This document shows positions 1 through 8,844 of a stretch of DNA of 64,000 nucleotides, one piece after another. The DNA lies in the NCBI GenBank assembly GCA_003797895.1, contig RKQB01000001.1, positions 821,822 to 885,821 on the forward strand, given 5' to 3'. The stretch comes from Cyclobacteriaceae bacterium YHN15. GTDB taxonomy: Bacteria > Bacteroidota > Bacteroidia > Cytophagales > Cyclobacteriaceae. The notes below the pieces were generated by a model. It searched no databases and was not told the DNA's origin. It saw only the letters and a program-made list of their open reading frames with translations. Within the stretch, counting starts at the first letter, position 1, and every line of letters begins with the position of its first letter. A program made the position numbers and the translations under genes.

Positions 1-402
1 AATATCAATATTTTTGAGGATGGAAAGGAAAGTAGGGACTTTGTATATATTGATGATGTGGTGGATGCAACTATTTTAGGCCTTACTAAGAAAGAAGCTG
101 ATTTTGAAGTATTTAATGTGGGAGCAGATAAGCCAATTGATGTCTTGACCGTTGCCAATGAATTAAAAAAGAATTATAAATCAGGTATTGATATTCATAT
201 TTCCGGAAATTACAGGATTGGCGATATTCGCCATAATTACGCTGATTTAACAAAAATCAATAAGCTATTGGGTTTTTCACCTCGCTTTTCATTTTTAAAA
301 GGGATTTCAAATTTTTGTGCTTGGGTAGAAAACCAGGAAGTCAAAGAAGATAAATATCAAGCTTCCATTGAGGAAATGAAAAACAGAGGCTTATATAAAT
401 AA
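1..402 (+). CDS. NAD-dependent epimerase/dehydratase family protein, C-terminal part
   Basis: The reading frame is open from base 1, so the N-terminal Rossmann part with the GxxGxxG motif lies outside the window. The visible 133 residues begin with the conserved SRDFVYIDDVVDA block of extended SDR sugar-nucleotide epimerases (UDP-glucose 4-epimerase and GDP-mannose dehydratase relatives). They continue through FNVGADKPIDV and GDIRHNYADLTKINKLLGFSP, the segment that binds the sugar nucleotide, and end in the usual C-terminal helix with a Trp. The family interconverts NDP-sugars in the cytoplasm for O-antigen, capsule or exopolysaccharide. The gene that follows, 22 bp downstream of this stop, looks like a glycosyltransferase, which fits a polysaccharide locus. 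Family membership is secure; the exact substrate cannot be read from this fragment. Confidence 0.9.
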   Translation, partial: NINIFEDGKESRDFVYIDDVVDATILGLTKKEADFEVFNVGADKPIDVLTVANELKKNYKSGIDIHISGNYRIGDIRHNYADLTKINKLLGFSPRFSFLKGISNFCAWVENQEVKEDKYQASIEEMKNRGLYK

Positions 403-423
403 ACCAAGTATTTGAAAGTTTTT

Positions 424-1392
424 ATGAAAAAGGATAATAACTCAAAAAATTGTTTACTGATTTTTCCAAAGTCATTTTATCATTATTCAGAGTACTTCAA
501 AAAAGCTTTAAATGAAAATGGTTATAAAGTGACCATAAGCAATGACGAATATCCTGAGAGCACTATGGGTAAAATAATGGGAAAACTTAAGATTCCACGT
601 TTATTGACCTTGACGCTTGAAACAATAAAAAAGAATTTCCTTGATGGAAAGAGTTATGATGTAGTAGTCATCATTAAAGGTAGGGGTGTAAGTTCACAGC
701 TTATTGAGGAAATCAGGAAGGTGTCTCCCAAAGTTGTTGGATTTAGTTTTGATTCTTTCAAATATCATAGTGCGCCCATAAAATGGTTTAAATTCGTAGA
801 CCGTTTTTATACTTTTGATTATCGAGACAGTGAAAAATTCGGATTACCTATAATCGAACTTTTTTCCTCATTGGCTGAGAACAAAAGTGAAAAAAAGATC
901 TCTTATCAGGTTTCTGCAATAGTCAGAAACCACTCTGAAAGGTTAAATTACATTGATAAAGTATTTTCTAACCTTCAGATTGAAAGTAAATTCATTTATA
1001 TATTTGAGCAGAATTATTTCACATTCATTCAAAATTTCATTAAAAACCCCTTCCTTTATTTAAAATACAGGAAACATATTTCTTTTAAATCCCTCCCTTA
1101 CAGTGAATATATGCGGGTTTTAAGAGAATCCGACTATACTTTAGATTTTGCGCACCCGGACCAATCCGGTATAACCATTAGATGTTTTGAAGCGTTGGAT
1201 TCTCAAACGAAAATCATCACTAATAATCCTTATGTTTCCAGATATAGTTATTTGAACGATTCTAACACCATTATTTTTGATCCTAAATCCAATCCTGCTT
1301 TTCTAAAAGAAGAATTCAAGAGATTGGAAAAAATTATACCTCAAAAGCACAGCAGAACGATTGATCATTTTATTAAAGAATTAATTTCTTAG
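424..1392 (+). CDS. Putative glycosyltransferase-like polysaccharide biosynthesis protein
   Basis: A 322-residue cytoplasmic protein without signal peptide or membrane segments. A TTG at 412 would add four residues; I prefer ATG 424. The C-terminal half has DYTLDFAHPDQSGITIRCFE followed by ALDSQTKIITNN. This resembles the donor-binding C-terminal domain of capsule or LPS-type glycosyltransferases related to CgeB, where a conserved Glu follows a Gly-rich turn. The N-terminal half alternates strands and helices like a Rossmann domain (NCLLIFPKSFYHYSEYFKKAL; YDVVVIIKGRG). It directly follows the epimerase on the same strand. The base composition is visibly more AT-rich than the rest of the window, as is usual for horizontally exchanged surface-polysaccharide genes. 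The function is inferred from weak motifs and context. Confidence 0.55.
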   Translation: MKKDNNSKNCLLIFPKSFYHYSEYFKKALNENGYKVTISNDEYPESTMGKIMGKLKIPRLLTLTLETIKKNFLDGKSYDVVVIIKGRGVSSQLIEEIRKVSPKVVGFSFDSFKYHSAPIKWFKFVDRFYTFDYRDSEKFGLPIIELFSSLAENKSEKKISYQVSAIVRNHSERLNYIDKVFSNLQIESKFIYIFEQNYFTFIQNFIKNPFLYLKYRKHISFKSLPYSEYMRVLRESDYTLDFAHPDQSGITIRCFEALDSQTKIITNNPYVSRYSYLNDSNTIIFDPKSNPAFLKEEFKRLEKIIPQKHSRTIDHFIKELIS

Positions 1393-1536
1393 CATTAAGT
1401 CAAGATAGAAATCGATGTATACCAAAAATCCTAGTCAAAGAACTTCTGAAGAAAACAGCTATGTTCTGATTTGGATTTAGTATTCATAAATGCAATTCAA
1501 AAAATTTATATAATTCATTCAAGGAAAATCAATTTT

Positions 1537-1580
1537 AGGAGTCTATTCGGTACTTTTTCTTAAGACTCCTGTTTTTGTTT
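1537..1580 (+). terminator. Rho-independent terminator closing the polysaccharide locus
   Basis: AGGAGTCT (1537-1544) pairs with AGACTCCT (1563-1570) around an 18-base loop and is followed by a T-rich run interrupted by one G. It lies in the 366-bp gap 1393-1758, which otherwise shows no gene or recognisable RNA. Confidence 0.65.
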
Positions 1581-1758
1581 GATCGCCAGGAAGACGAATA
1601 AGCTGTATTTTCTTGTTTTTGACTATTTTTCCTATCAATTACTTCTTGCAATAAAACACAGTAATAACTACCTTCCATTTAATAACCATATTAGGAAATG
1701 TGCTATTTCGAAAGTATTGTATAGCCAAAATCTTCTTATCAATCTCTTCCATAAATAA

Positions 1759-4700
1759 ATGCGTCATCCCGGTTTTAAATCATTTACTGCTTTATCGGTG
1801 ATTTTAATAATGACTCTTTATGGTTGTCAGAACAGACAAGATTCGATTAAAATTTTAAAACCGGAAGATGCACTGGCAACTTTTGAATTGGAGGAGGGAT
1901 TTCAGATTGAACTTATAGCAGGAGAGCCTTTGATATCAGATCCGGTGGATATGGAAATTGATGAGTTTGGGAGACTTTATGTTGTGGAAATGCACGGCTA
2001 CCCCTTGGATTTAAGCGGAAGCGGAAAAATCAAATTGTTATCCGATACGGATGGGGATGGGGTCATGGACAAGAGTATTGTCTTTGCAGAGGGATTAATG
2101 CTTCCTACAGGAATAATGCGATGGAAAAATGGCTTTTTGGTTACCGATCCACCCCATGTATACTACCTTGAAGATAGCAATGGAGATGGCAGGGCAGATA
2201 TCAAAGAAATTGTCCTCAGCGGTTTTGCTGTGTCCAATCCACAACACAATGTCAACAGCCCGAGGTTAGGACTGGACAATTGGATCTATCTGGGTCATGA
2301 ACCGGCAGTATCTACCCATACTTTTCAGGATTTATTAGGGGACAAAGGTTCTGAAATTCATTTTCCCTCAGGTCCCGAAGCGCAGCGCTTGCCCCAAAAT
2401 GCAGGAGGCCGCAGTGTCAGATTCCGTCCCGACAGTTTTGAGTTGGAAGTTTTGGCAAGCCGTACCCAATTTGGACATACTTTTGACAAATGGGGCCATC
2501 GCTTTGTCATCAACAACAATAACCATATCATCCAGGATGTCATTCCTGCAAGATACCTCAGCCGAAACCCCTATCTACCGGTTTCACAGAGTACAGTATC
2601 CATTTCTGACCATGGAAATGCTGCGGAGGTTTTCCCGATTACCAAAAATCCAGAGCATCAACTGTTGACAGATGTAGGTGTAATGACTTCGGCCTGCGGG
2701 ATTACTGCCTATCTTGGAGGCGCTTTTCCTTCAAGATATGACAAAGCGGTTTTTATTGCCGAACCTGTCAGCAATATCCTGCACATAGATTTGCTTTCTG
2801 ACAACGGAACACTTTTCAAAGCAAGTCGGCAACATCCCGACAGGGAATTTCTTGCATCCACCGATTCCTGGTTTAGACCGGTAAATATGTATATCGGTCC
2901 GGATGGCGCCCTTTACCTCCTGGACTACTATAGACAGTATATAGAGCATCCCGAATGGATGGCAGAAGAAGTGGTTAATTCGGGAGCTTTGTATAACGGC
3001 AAAGACAAGGGCAGAATTTATAGGATCACAGCAAAAGGGACCAAGCCACTGACATGGTCGAACAGATTGGATTTTGGCAATTTTTCCGATCAGGAGTTGG
3101 TCAAAAAACTGGCAGATCCCAATATTTGGTGGAGAAGGAATGCACAAAGACTCTTATTGGATAGAAAGATGGAGACGGTCCCTCTAGAATTATTGGAATT
3201 GGCGAAAAATGAAAGCCAACCAGAAGGAAGGGTCCATGCCTTGTGGACTTTGGAGGGGCTTGGTGAAATAACGCATGAACTGATTATGGCTGCACTTCTG
3301 GATAAAGAGGCCGGGGTAAGAAAAAATGCCATTCAGCTAGCAGAACTTCATTTTTCGGAAAATCCGCAGCTGGAACCTGCCCTGCTTCAAATGGTTTCGG
3401 ACAAAGATCCAAAAGTAAAGTTTCAGCTTCTTTGCACCCTCGGATTTTTGAAAAGCAAAGCAGCTTCCATGGCCAGGGAAAAATTGCTCTTTGAAAACCT
3501 GGAGGATGAGTGGATACAGGTAGCGGCTTTGTCTGCTCCTTTTGAGGAAAACAGAACATTGATGTCAACCGCCCTCAAAAACTATCAGAAAGACAATCCT
3601 GCATATGCCGTTTTGGTCAAGCGCCTTAGTGCCATGACCGCCTCCAGTATGGATATAAATGCCATCATGGACCTCATCAGGAAAGGAACTATGAGCCATA
3701 CAGAACAATCCAATCACTGGCAGGCCCCGCTTTTGAGCGGTTTGGCCCAAGGTCTGCAAAGCAAAAACCTGGAAGGGACTGATTTCATCCAAGCGGAAAA
3801 TATGCTGGTAAATGCCAGTTTTGAAAATCCATCCATTCAGATTAGACAGGCTTCTTTGGAACTATTGCAAGTGATAGGTGTGCCAACGTCTTTACGATCA
3901 AGTGCCCTTGGGGAAAAAGCCAAAAATATAGCTGGAAACAAAGAATTGTCTGATACGGAAAGAGTTATAGGCATTAATCTTCTATCACTTTTAAATTCAG
4001 AAGACAATAAGGTGTTTTTCAAGAGTTTGATCAAACCTACCGAACCAAATGAAGTACAGCTGGCAGCGCTCAAAGCCCTGAGCCGAATTTCTGATAATTC
4101 CGCGGCTGAACTGGTTGTAGAATTATGGCCTTCATTTACACCTGTAATTAGGGAAGAAGGTTTGAATACATTTATGGTCAATAATGACAGAATCAGCATC
4201 TTGTTGGATGCCATGGAAAAGGGAATTATCCAGGCAAATCAGCTTGGATGGCCAAGAAGCGTCAGGCTGATGAACCATTCCAATATTCCGCTCAGGACCC
4301 GTGCACGACTTCTGATCAACAAAGAAGAAAAAAGCAATGAAGAAATCCTGCAATCTTATCAGGCCAGTCTGACCCTAAATGGAACCCCTTTAAAAGGTCA
4401 AATTGTATTTCAGCAGAATTGTGCTGTTTGCCACAAGATGGGGGAGGATTTGGGTACGGCCTTCGGTCCTGACCTGGCAACCTTGAAAAACAGAAGACCG
4501 GAAAATCTCCTCAATGATATTCTTCTGCCCAATCTTTCCATTGCAGATGGTTATGACCTTTGGTCGGTAGAAATGCAAAATGGGGAAAATTTACAGGGAT
4601 TGATTGCTTCGGAAACCCCGACTACCATTCTGCTGAGAAATGCCGGAGGTCAGGAAAGGAGTATCTCCCGACAGGACATCCAGTCCTTGAAGGTGATGGA

Positions 4701-4788
4701 AATGTCAGCCATGCCCTCAGGCCTTGAAAACAACATCAATCCGCAGGAAATGGCCGATTTGCTGGCCTTCATCCTCAACAATAAATAA
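1759..4788 (+). CDS. Lipoprotein: membrane-bound dehydrogenase beta-propeller, HEAT-like repeats, C-terminal cytochrome c
   Basis: A 1009-residue exported lipoprotein: the lipobox-like LYGC ends a short hydrophobic signal. Residues about 40-400 match the putative membrane-bound dehydrogenase family first noted in Planctomycetes and Verrucomicrobia, with NHL/glucose-dehydrogenase-like repeats such as DTDGDGVMDKS and DSNGDGRADIKE that look like Ca-binding loops. Residues about 450-860 are helical repeats of HEAT type. Around residue 888 there is a CAVCH haem c site, in the domain called Pirellula/Verrucomicrobium-type putative haem-binding. Such proteins are thought to oxidise sugars or related compounds in the periplasm and pass electrons to haem, but substrates are mostly unknown. 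The polysaccharide deacetylase 28 bp downstream is probably cotranscribed. A paralogue with the same order of domains lies at 55718-58720. Confidence 0.85.
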   Translation: MRHPGFKSFTALSVILIMTLYGCQNRQDSIKILKPEDALATFELEEGFQIELIAGEPLISDPVDMEIDEFGRLYVVEMHGYPLDLSGSGKIKLLSDTDGDGVMDKSIVFAEGLMLPTGIMRWKNGFLVTDPPHVYYLEDSNGDGRADIKEIVLSGFAVSNPQHNVNSPRLGLDNWIYLGHEPAVSTHTFQDLLGDKGSEIHFPSGPEAQRLPQNAGGRSVRFRPDSFELEVLASRTQFGHTFDKWGHRFVINNNNHIIQDVIPARYLSRNPYLPVSQSTVSISDHGNAAEVFPITKNPEHQLLTDVGVMTSACGITAYLGGAFPSRYDKAVFIAEPVSNILHIDLLSDNGTLFKASRQHPDREFLASTDSWFRPVNMYIGPDGALYLLDYYRQYIEHPEWMAEEVVNSGALYNGKDKGRIYRITAKGTKPLTWSNRLDFGNFSDQELVKKLADPNIWWRRNAQRLLLDRKMETVPLELLELAKNESQPEGRVHALWTLEGLGEITHELIMAALLDKEAGVRKNAIQLAELHFSENPQLEPALLQMVSDKDPKVKFQLLCTLGFLKSKAASMAREKLLFENLEDEWIQVAALSAPFEENRTLMSTALKNYQKDNPAYAVLVKRLSAMTASSMDINAIMDLIRKGTMSHTEQSNHWQAPLLSGLAQGLQSKNLEGTDFIQAENMLVNASFENPSIQIRQASLELLQVIGVPTSLRSSALGEKAKNIAGNKELSDTERVIGINLLSLLNSEDNKVFFKSLIKPTEPNEVQLAALKALSRISDNSAAELVVELWPSFTPVIREEGLNTFMVNNDRISILLDAMEKGIIQANQLGWPRSVRLMNHSNIPLRTRARLLINKEEKSNEEILQSYQASLTLNGTPLKGQIVFQQNCAVCHKMGEDLGTAFGPDLATLKNRRPENLLNDILLPNLSIADGYDLWSVEMQNGENLQGLIASETPTTILLRNAGGQERSISRQDIQSLKVMEMSAMPSGLENNINPQEMADLLAFILNNK

Positions 4789-4816
4789 TTTCAATCTTTA
4801 ATCCAGTATATATGAT

Positions 4817-6052
4817 ATGAAATCAAATCAGCTATTTATCCTAATGCTGCTGTTCTTGGCTTTTGTAAATCAGGGCCTGGCGCAAACAGCCCCATTTCCC
4901 TGGCCTGAAGGCAAAAAGATGGCCTTGAGTCTGAGCTTTGATGATGCCAGGGCCAGTAATACCGCTTTAGGCATTCCTTTATTGGATGAGTATGGGGTGA
5001 AGGCTACTTTTTTCGTTTTGCCCGCTGCGGTCCAAAGGGATTTGGAAGCCTGGAAAAAAGCAGTGGCTTCAGGTCATGAAATCGGGAATCATTCAATATC
5101 TCACCCATGCAGCGGAAATTTTATCTGGGCAAGGAATAGGGCATTGGAGGATTATACCCTGGATAGGATGCAGCATGAATTAATGCAGGCGAATGAACAA
5201 CTTTCTGAATTGTTAGGGATTAATCCTTTGGTATATGCTTACCCTTGTGGACAGACTTTTGTCGGTAAAGGAGTACATACCCAAAGTTTGGTACCCTTGA
5301 TTTCTGAAATGTTTATTGCCGGTAGGGGTTGGATGGACGAGGCACCCGCTGATCCTTATTACGTAGACTTGGCCCAGCTTACCGGAATGGAAATGGATGG
5401 GAAAAGTTTCAATGAATTACTTCCCTTAATTGAATCAGCTTCAAAAAATGGTCAATGGCTGGTTTTGGCAGGTCATGATACCCAGGATTCTGGCAATCAA
5501 ACCACCTATCTGACCATGTTGAGAGAACTTTCCGAGTATGTGAATGATCCTGCCAATGGGATTTGGATAGCTCCGATTGGAACCATTGCCCAATATGTAA
5601 AAGAAAAAAGGGAGGCCATTGCCGATACTGTCAATATTCCGGAACTGGTGAGGATTTCCCCAAATGGACAGTTAAGATTGACGGCAGAAAAGGGTAGGGG
5701 GATTGGCCCGGATATCAAGTATATGCCGGAATGGAAGGCCTTTGGTTGGTTTACTGCCAAAGACAGCATAGTTTGGGATGTGGAGGTGCCTTCAGATGGA
5801 AAATATGAAGTTCAGATGGAATGGTCTGTATCTGATCAGGAATCCGGAAAAGTATTTGTTTTATTGTCCGACCACGAAAGAATAAGTGGCGTTGTGGAAA
5901 AATCCGGTTCCTGGGAAACCTTCAAAAAGGAATCGATAGGGAAAATTCATTTGAAAAAAGGGTATAACCGGGTTGTGTTTAAGTCCGGACAGGAATTTGA
6001 AAAGGGGGCTTTGCTGGACCTCAGGGAAATTACCTTGGAAAAAATTGAATGA
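4817..6052 (+). CDS. Secreted polysaccharide deacetylase (NodB/CE4 fold) with C-terminal beta-sandwich
   Basis: The signal peptide ends near NQGLAQ (residue 23). The NodB homology domain (about 30-270) shows the family motifs: LSFDDAR with the metal-binding and base Asp pair, GHEIGNHSISH with the HxxxH metal ligands, and VYAYPCGQT at motif 3. CE4 enzymes remove N- or O-acetyl groups from chitin, peptidoglycan or plant polysaccharides. Residues about 285-411 form a separate domain rich in strands, ending in KGYNRVVFKSG, similar in appearance to carbohydrate-binding modules of the CBM6/35 type. The start sits 28 bp after the dehydrogenase gene, suggesting one operon. The gene is convergent with the sialidase, with only 13 bp between stops. 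Confidence 0.85.
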   Translation: MKSNQLFILMLLFLAFVNQGLAQTAPFPWPEGKKMALSLSFDDARASNTALGIPLLDEYGVKATFFVLPAAVQRDLEAWKKAVASGHEIGNHSISHPCSGNFIWARNRALEDYTLDRMQHELMQANEQLSELLGINPLVYAYPCGQTFVGKGVHTQSLVPLISEMFIAGRGWMDEAPADPYYVDLAQLTGMEMDGKSFNELLPLIESASKNGQWLVLAGHDTQDSGNQTTYLTMLRELSEYVNDPANGIWIAPIGTIAQYVKEKREAIADTVNIPELVRISPNGQLRLTAEKGRGIGPDIKYMPEWKAFGWFTAKDSIVWDVEVPSDGKYEVQMEWSVSDQESGKVFVLLSDHERISGVVEKSGSWETFKKESIGKIHLKKGYNRVVFKSGQEFEKGALLDLREITLEKIE

Positions 6053-6065
6053 GACTTGGTTAGTT

Positions 6066-7250
6066 TTAATCCCATTCGATCTTTTTGAAGACAATTTCCG
6101 AATAATTATCCCGCTCATACAAAATACCCAGTGTACTTTTGTTGATGGAGGCCAAATCGCTGTAGGCAGTCCAGGATGGTTTGGTCGGATCGTCTGTGCT
6201 GTCCACAGAGATGGATTTTGTCCAGGATAGACCTTCATCCATACTGATTTTGATGGTCAGGTTATTCCTATGATTTGGGTCAGATGCATTGGAATGGGCA
6301 AGAACCATTTTTCCATCCTTTTTTCCAAGGGAAAGGATGGAGCCCTGGCAGACAGGATCGGGCAGGGATTTTTCAAAATAGGCCTCATCCCATGTACTTC
6401 CACCATCACTGGAAAAGGCCAAAATTCTGCTTCGGATATCCCCCTTCTGATTTCTGATACTCATGATCATCCGGTCATCGGTGAGTTCGGTGGCAATCGA
6501 TTCATTGGATCCGGCAAAACTGATGGATTCAGAAAGTTGAAAAGTTTTACCATGGTCATCTGTAAAAAAACCATGGGCTTGGTACTCTTCAAAATTATCC
6601 TTAGGAGGACCTACAGAATGGTTGGCTGCCACGAATATCCTTCCTTTGAATTTTCCTTCCTGAAACTGAAAAGCATGACCAGGTGTATTGGCATAATGTC
6701 TCCAATCCTCCTTAAAATCATAATCCGGGTTGAATTGGGGGTTATTGGGCCTGTGTGTTTGTAGGGTGATGTTGACAGGGGTTTCCCATGTTTTTCCCAG
6801 ATCAAAAGACTTCATCATCCAAACCTCCCTGACCCCCTGATTCATTCTGACCTCATATTCATGGTTGTTTCCCGTATTGAAAAACAGGTAGACCACACCT
6901 TGTGGATGTGCGGGGTCATGAAGGTCTACCACGGGAGCGGGATTTCCGGCCTGAAGGGAATCATAATCTACCAACATCTGCAAAGGGGACCAGGATTTTC
7001 CCTTATCGGTACTTCTTTTCATGACGAGGTTAATATCCCCAAAATCATCCGACCCGTTGACCCTTCCTTCTGCAAATGCCAACAGTTCACCATTGGGCAA
7101 TGAAATCATGGCCGGAATCCTATAAATGGCATGGCCTTCATTTCCTCCTTTAAAAACCACAGTTTCCTGACCTGAGGCCTGGTGGATGAGGAACAGAAAC
7201 AACAAAAACAATCCAAGAGATTTCAAAGAATTTGGCATACGATTCATCAT
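6066..7250 (-). CDS. Exported sialidase (BNR/Asp-box exo-alpha-sialidase, GH33-like)
   Basis: A 394-residue protein with a signal peptide ending at HQASGQ. It begins its catalytic propeller with IYRIPAMISLPNGELLAFAEGR, which contains the RIP motif whose Arg binds the sialic acid carboxylate. Five Asp boxes (S-x-D-x-G-x-x-W type) are visible: STDKGKSW, SFDLGKTW, TDDHGKTF, SSDGGSTW and SMDEGLSW. NESIATEL carries a likely catalytic Glu, and GILYERD near the C terminus has the Tyr-Glu expected of the nucleophile region. The family removes terminal sialic acids from glycoconjugates outside the cell. The amino-sugar-phosphate deaminase transcribed divergently at 7528 would fit use of the released amino sugars. 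No sialic acid lyase is in the window. Confidence 0.88.
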   Translation of the reverse strand: MMNRMPNSLKSLGLFLLFLFLIHQASGQETVVFKGGNEGHAIYRIPAMISLPNGELLAFAEGRVNGSDDFGDINLVMKRSTDKGKSWSPLQMLVDYDSLQAGNPAPVVDLHDPAHPQGVVYLFFNTGNNHEYEVRMNQGVREVWMMKSFDLGKTWETPVNITLQTHRPNNPQFNPDYDFKEDWRHYANTPGHAFQFQEGKFKGRIFVAANHSVGPPKDNFEEYQAHGFFTDDHGKTFQLSESISFAGSNESIATELTDDRMIMSIRNQKGDIRSRILAFSSDGGSTWDEAYFEKSLPDPVCQGSILSLGKKDGKMVLAHSNASDPNHRNNLTIKISMDEGLSWTKSISVDSTDDPTKPSWTAYSDLASINKSTLGILYERDNYSEIVFKKIEWD

Positions 7251-7527
7251 TTGATTTAAATATATAAGTAATTTTTTATTTGATTATCCCCAAGGGGACC
7301 ACTGACCAAATTTTCTTTGTTTCCCGGGATGGAAAAACGAAGCAAGCGGAATAGCTGTTTCAACCGTAATTTTAGCCCATAAATTGATTTATTGGCTTGA
7401 AAAAGCATTTCCATCAATATTCAAATCCTTAATTTTCTTTATTCTGTAATTCGATCAATTTTTTTCTGTGCAGAAATTAATGCTAAATTTAAAATTACCT
7501 GGATAAATATAATTTTGAACCTCATTT

Positions 7528-8217
7528 ATGAAAATAACTTATTGTAATGACTACCTGGATTTAAGTCAAAAAGCTGCTCAAATAGTAATGGATCAAGTTT
7601 CCCTCAAGCCTGATCTGCTTTTTTGTGCTGCCACAGGAAATTCCCCCACGGGGATGTATGCAGAAATGGCAAAACATAAAAAGATGTTTTCGGAACTGCA
7701 AGTGGTAAAAATGGACGAATGGGGAATTATCCCACTTTCCCATACGGATTCCTGTGAAAGCTATTTGAAAAAGCATGTTTTGGATCCGCTGGAAATTTCT
7801 GAAAACCGATATGTAAGCTTTGATACGGCTTCTGAAAAAGTGGTGGAGGAATGTTCCAGGATGCAAAAATTTATTGCTGAATCCGGCCCTTTTGATATCT
7901 GCATATTGGGTCTTGGAAAGAATGGGCATATCGCTTTCAATGAACCGGCAGATGAGTTGAATATTGGTTTCCATAAAGCTTTGCTGGCTGAATCAACCAT
8001 CCAACATGATCCAAGTCTGTCCCAGGGGCCTGAACCTGCTTATGGGCTGTGCGTTGGTATGGCAGATATCCTTCAGTCCAAAAAGATCATTTTCCTGGCG
8101 ACAGGAAAGGGGAAGGAAGCAGCCATCAAACACATCATGGAAAGAAAAATCAGCACCCATTGTCCGGCCTCATTTCTTTGGTTGCATCCCGACACGGAAT
8201 GCCTGATTGTGGAATAA
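7528..8217 (+). CDS. Glucosamine/galactosamine-6-phosphate deaminase family protein
   Basis: A cytoplasmic enzyme of 229 residues, shorter than typical NagB (about 260). Seen: ATGNSPTGMYAEM (phosphate loop), VVKMDEWGIIP (catalytic base Asp of the MDE motif) and GLGKNGHIAFNEP (ring-opening His with the following Glu). NagB usually has DGHIAFNEP; here the Asp is Asn, and DEW replaces DEY. Both features are typical of galactosamine-6-phosphate isomerases (AgaI type), so the substrate may be GalN6P rather than GlcN6P. The family converts amino-sugar phosphate to a ketose phosphate plus ammonia. A TAATTTTG box at 7510-7517 could be the -7 element, giving a very short leader. It stands alone between the divergent sialidase and convergent cupin genes. 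Confidence 0.85.
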   Translation: MKITYCNDYLDLSQKAAQIVMDQVSLKPDLLFCAATGNSPTGMYAEMAKHKKMFSELQVVKMDEWGIIPLSHTDSCESYLKKHVLDPLEISENRYVSFDTASEKVVEECSRMQKFIAESGPFDICILGLGKNGHIAFNEPADELNIGFHKALLAESTIQHDPSLSQGPEPAYGLCVGMADILQSKKIIFLATGKGKEAAIKHIMERKISTHCPASFLWLHPDTECLIVE

Positions 8218-8260
8218 ATTAAGCAGGGATTTCTGATGTAGTGGGGGATTCTTTAAGATG

Positions 8261-8740
8261 CTAAGTGAGTCTTAAGATGATTTCTTTCTGTTCTGGCCAT
8301 TTTTCCAACAGTTCATCTGACCTATAAAGCTTAAAATCCCTGAAATCAAAACCGGGGGCGACCACACAGGAAACCAAAGCATAGGAATCAGGTTCGTCAA
8401 CAGTGGATCCAAAAATCACCCCTTCCGGGACCAATTGCTGTGGTTGGTGACCCAGATTGTGAACCGGGCCTACCAAGCTCTTTTCGTAGCCCCGCTCAGA
8501 AAGCATGTGTACGGTCAAAGGACTGCCTTCGTGGTGAAACCATATTTCTTGACCTGCTATGCTGTGGAATTTGGAAATGTTTTCTGAAGTGAGCAGAAAA
8601 TATATGGCTGTAGCTAAGGAACGGGGACCGGAAGTGGTTTGGACATCTATCCCTGCCCGATAGGTTTCTGAATAATATCCACCCTCAGGATGAGGTTTCA
8701 ATTCTAATTTTTCGACTAACTCCTTGATTCTATCCTTCAT
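8261..8740 (-). CDS. Cupin family protein (DUF985/Cupin_5)
   Basis: A 159-residue soluble single-domain protein matching the DUF985 cupin family over its whole length. Recognisable pieces are LKPHPEGGYYSETYR at the N terminus, ATAIYFLL, and SKFHSIAGQEIWFHHEG, which is the first cupin box. The segment QQLVPEGVIFGS is followed by ALVSCVVAPGFDFRDF, the second cupin box. Members have been likened to epimerases or metal-binding sugar-binding proteins, but no reaction is generally established. The gene stands alone, convergent with the amino-sugar-phosphate deaminase and about 100 bp downstream of the AraC regulator gene on the same strand. Confidence 0.85.
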   Translation of the reverse strand: MKDRIKELVEKLELKPHPEGGYYSETYRAGIDVQTTSGPRSLATAIYFLLTSENISKFHSIAGQEIWFHHEGSPLTVHMLSERGYEKSLVGPVHNLGHQPQQLVPEGVIFGSTVDEPDSYALVSCVVAPGFDFRDFKLYRSDELLEKWPEQKEIILRLT

Positions 8741-8844
8741 TATTTTTTATTTAAGTGATCTGATTATCCTCTATCTTTCCAATCGCCTAATTTAAAATAG
8801 ATATAAAATTGTTGTCCAACCCATTCAGAAAGCAGGTTATCAAT

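Noticed and set aside
1563..1580. TCCTGTTTTTG as a regulon site
   Set aside because: Only one half-site matches; the bases are the 3' arm of a terminator hairpin.
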